In this document: in pieces, positions 62,922 to 64,000 of the stretch
Layout: each line of letters starts with the position of its first letter
Position numbering within the stretch: the stretch's first letter is position 1
From: Acinetobacter sp. ANC 5054
GTDB lineage: Bacteria > Pseudomonadota > Gammaproteobacteria > Pseudomonadales > Moraxellaceae
DNA: 64,000 bases
Assembly: GCF_002135295.1 (NCBI RefSeq)
Contig: NZ_NEGG01000016.1
Coordinates: forward strand, 26,995-90,994
Direction: 5' to 3'
The notes under the pieces: generated by a model
Told to the model about the DNA's origin: nothing
Database searches by the model: none
Seen by the model: only the letters and a program-made list of their open reading frames with translations
Made by a program: the position numbers and the translations under genes

Positions 62922-63383
62922 TTAATTGAGGCGGATACTGCGTGGTAGCGGTATTTTTACATTTTCGAAAACTTCTGGACGCTGTTGATAGACTTGATAT
63001 AAATAATTTTTTAGGTCGAGTAACAACTTTTCTGGGGCAACCAAAATATTTTGCCCTTCTGGCGTTAAATCCAAAGACACCGTGGTATTTTCACTGCGTA
63101 AATAAGGAATCACTTTTTCGATAAAATCTTTGAGTGTAATTTCTTGAATTTCATAATTGGCCCAATTATCTTTGATTAACAGACGCGCTAATCCTTTATT
63201 TTGCCAAATTGCGAAAGAACGTTGTCCAGTAGGTGTCGCACATAATGCCCAACCATCTTGATACAGCGCGACAACACCACCTTGAGCAACCATATTTTCA
63301 ATAAAGTGCTTATAGGTATCTTGTGGATTGTAATTTGTTGTTTGAGTTTTTGACGCTGCCTTGCGTTGATATGGATTTCTCAT
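62922..63383 (-). CDS. DUF2750 family protein
   Basis: 153 residues, soluble. Contains the DUF2750 pattern in the middle: HFIENMVAQGGVVALYQDGWALCATPTGQRSFAIWQNKGLARLL and EITLKDFIEKVIPYLRSENTTVSLDLTPEGQNILV. Family function unknown. The basic N-terminus (MRNPYQRKAASKTQTTNYNPQ) is probably disordered. The gene lies between the YdcF gene and the tRNA array. Confidence 0.82.
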   Translation of the reverse strand: MRNPYQRKAASKTQTTNYNPQDTYKHFIENMVAQGGVVALYQDGWALCATPTGQRSFAIWQNKGLARLLIKDNWANYEIQEITLKDFIEKVIPYLRSENTTVSLDLTPEGQNILVAPEKLLLDLKNYLYQVYQQRPEVFENVKIPLPRSIRLN

Positions 63384-63465
63384 AGATCACATACAATATT
63401 AAAATTATTATAGAGCGGATTCTATGTAAATCGAATTGATTAGGCAAGCTTTTGATAGAAGAATA

Positions 63466-63541
63466 TGGTGGGCGCTGACGGGATCGAACCGCCGACATTC
63501 TGCTTGTAAGGCAGACGCTCTACCAACTGAGCTAAGCGCCC
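63466..63541 (-). tRNA. tRNA-Val (UAC)
   Basis: 76 bases including encoded CCA. Acceptor stem GGGCGCT pairs with AGCGCCC; D-arm GCTCAGTTGGTAGAGC; anticodon arm CTGCC-TTACAAG-CAG gives anticodon UAC; T-arm GGCGGTTCGATCCCGTC. Reads Val codons GUA/GUG. Last transcribed member of the array. Confidence 0.97.
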
Positions 63542-63547
63542 TGAGGA

Positions 63548-63572
63548 ATAAAAACAACGTTGTTGTTTTTAT
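63548..63572. repeat. AT-rich hairpin between tRNA genes
   Basis: ATAAAAACAAC / GTTGTTTTTAT with a 3-base loop, between tRNA-Val and tRNA-Asp. It could act as a terminator or a processing guide within the tRNA transcript. Confidence 0.5.
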
Positions 63573-63660
63573 GACGCAAGACAAACGGAGTGCGTAGTCT
63601 TGGTATTTGATATTTCAAGTCTCAGGAACTTAAAACATTGTATTGCAACTTCAAGAGAAA

Positions 63661-63737
63661 TGGCGCAGCGGACGGGACTCGAACCCGCGACCCCCGGCGT
63701 GACAGGCCGGTATTCTAACCAACTGAACTACCGCTGC
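63661..63737 (-). tRNA. tRNA-Asp (GUC)
   Basis: 77 bases with encoded CCA. Acceptor GCAGCGG pairs with CCGCTGC; anticodon arm CCGGCC-TGTCACG-CCGG gives anticodon GUC; T-arm GCGGGTTCGAGTCCCGT. Reads Asp codons. Confidence 0.97.
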
Positions 63738-63781
63738 ATCACGTAGTTTCTTTCGAAACTCAACCAATATCTTAAAAGATA

Positions 63782-63857
63782 TGGTGGGCGCTGACGGGAT
63801 CGAACCGCCGACATTCTGCTTGTAAGGCAGACGCTCTACCAACTGAGCTAAGCGCCC
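63782..63857 (-). tRNA. tRNA-Val (UAC), second copy
   Basis: Identical over its 76 bases to the tRNA-Val at 63466-63541, with encoded CCA. Confidence 0.97.
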
Positions 63858-63889
63858 TTAAAGGGTTACAACTTTTATATTCTTTGAAA

Positions 63890-63966
63890 TGGCGCAGCGG
63901 ACGGGACTCGAACCCGCGACCCCCGGCGTGACAGGCCGGTATTCTAACCAACTGAACTACCGCTGC
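63890..63966 (-). tRNA. tRNA-Asp (GUC), second copy
   Basis: Identical over its 77 bases to the tRNA-Asp at 63661-63737, with encoded CCA. Confidence 0.97.
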
Positions 63967-63979
63967 ATCGCAAAAAATA

Positions 63980-64000
63980 TGGTGGGCGCTGACGGGATCG
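63980..64000 (-). tRNA. tRNA-Val (UAC), third copy, 3' end only
   Basis: The last 21 bases of the window match the 3' end (T-arm, acceptor strand and CCA) of the other two tRNA-Val genes; the rest lies outside. Confidence 0.9.

Noticed and set aside
63466..64000. tRNA array as an integration site for a mobile element
   Set aside because: No integrase gene, no direct repeats of a tRNA 3' end and no phage-like genes are visible within the window.

Overview
The window looks like chromosomal DNA from an Acinetobacter species (Moraxellaceae, Gammaproteobacteria). The clearest evidence is a complete adeI-adeJ-adeK efflux operon close to the known Acinetobacter proteins. Supporting signs are a porin resembling the DcaP family, YbjQ, DUF2505 and YaeQ family proteins, an AT-leaning base composition, and typical short hairpin plus T-tract terminators. 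Most genes are ordinary housekeeping, transport or regulatory genes. No prophage, insertion sequence or CRISPR array was seen.

Layout. 0-2.6 kb: the 5' part of a collagen-repeat surface protein, rpmA-rplU, and a divergent polyprenyl diphosphate synthase gene (ispB). 2.6-12.3 kb: a large membrane protein of the SpecificRecomb family, a PAP2 phosphatase, adeIJK and a pair of YbjQ proteins. 12.5-17.9 kb: a secreted unknown protein, an SDR oxidoreductase, an unknown protein, and valS. 18.0-22.6 kb: an AT-rich accessory segment. It holds a KAP-type P-loop NTPase with membrane segments, GC-rich palindromic repeat elements, an intact and a truncated DUF559 nuclease-like gene, and a duplicated lipoprotein gene whose second copy has a nonsense codon. 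22.6-29.7 kb: a J-domain-like coiled-coil protein, a glutaminase-STAS fusion, a diguanylate cyclase, a peptide deformylase paralogue, an MFS transporter and a DUF2505 protein. 29.8-38.4 kb: small unknown proteins, a crotonase / hydrolase / TetR operon, a GNAT protein, a 7TM-DISM GGDEF protein, FKBP, MgtC and YaeQ. 38.4-39.7 kb: a very AT-rich patch with two genes resembling orphan immunity proteins. 40-49 kb: a CobW GTPase, a small secreted protein, an FAD monooxygenase, a GST, a DUF4349 lipoprotein, a tetR-MFS-lysR operon and a thioesterase. 49-63 kb: a 58-residue gene, a patatin lipoprotein, gltS, the porin, a Bcr/CflA exporter, a YccS-like FUSC protein, a YcxB-like protein, an iron-regulated-looking PepSY/flavodoxin/reductase fusion, a YdcF/SanA protein and a DUF2750 protein. 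63.4-64 kb: a tandem tRNA-Val / tRNA-Asp array cut by the window end.

How genes work together. AdeIJK forms one tripartite pump. rplU-rpmA supply two large-subunit ribosomal proteins. Enoyl-CoA hydratase-like protein, alpha/beta hydrolase and TetR regulator probably form one unit, and tetR-MFS-lysR is translationally coupled. Two GGDEF proteins, one with and one without the inhibitory I-site, feed c-di-GMP signalling. The most unusual segment is 18.0-22.6 kb. There a KAP NTPase gene and a DUF559 gene converge on a pair of MITE-like elements whose ends provide the stop codons of both genes, and a second DUF559 remnant sits beside a divergent element of the same family. This suggests, as inference only, a nuclease-associated dispersed repeat family next to a candidate phage-defence NTPase.
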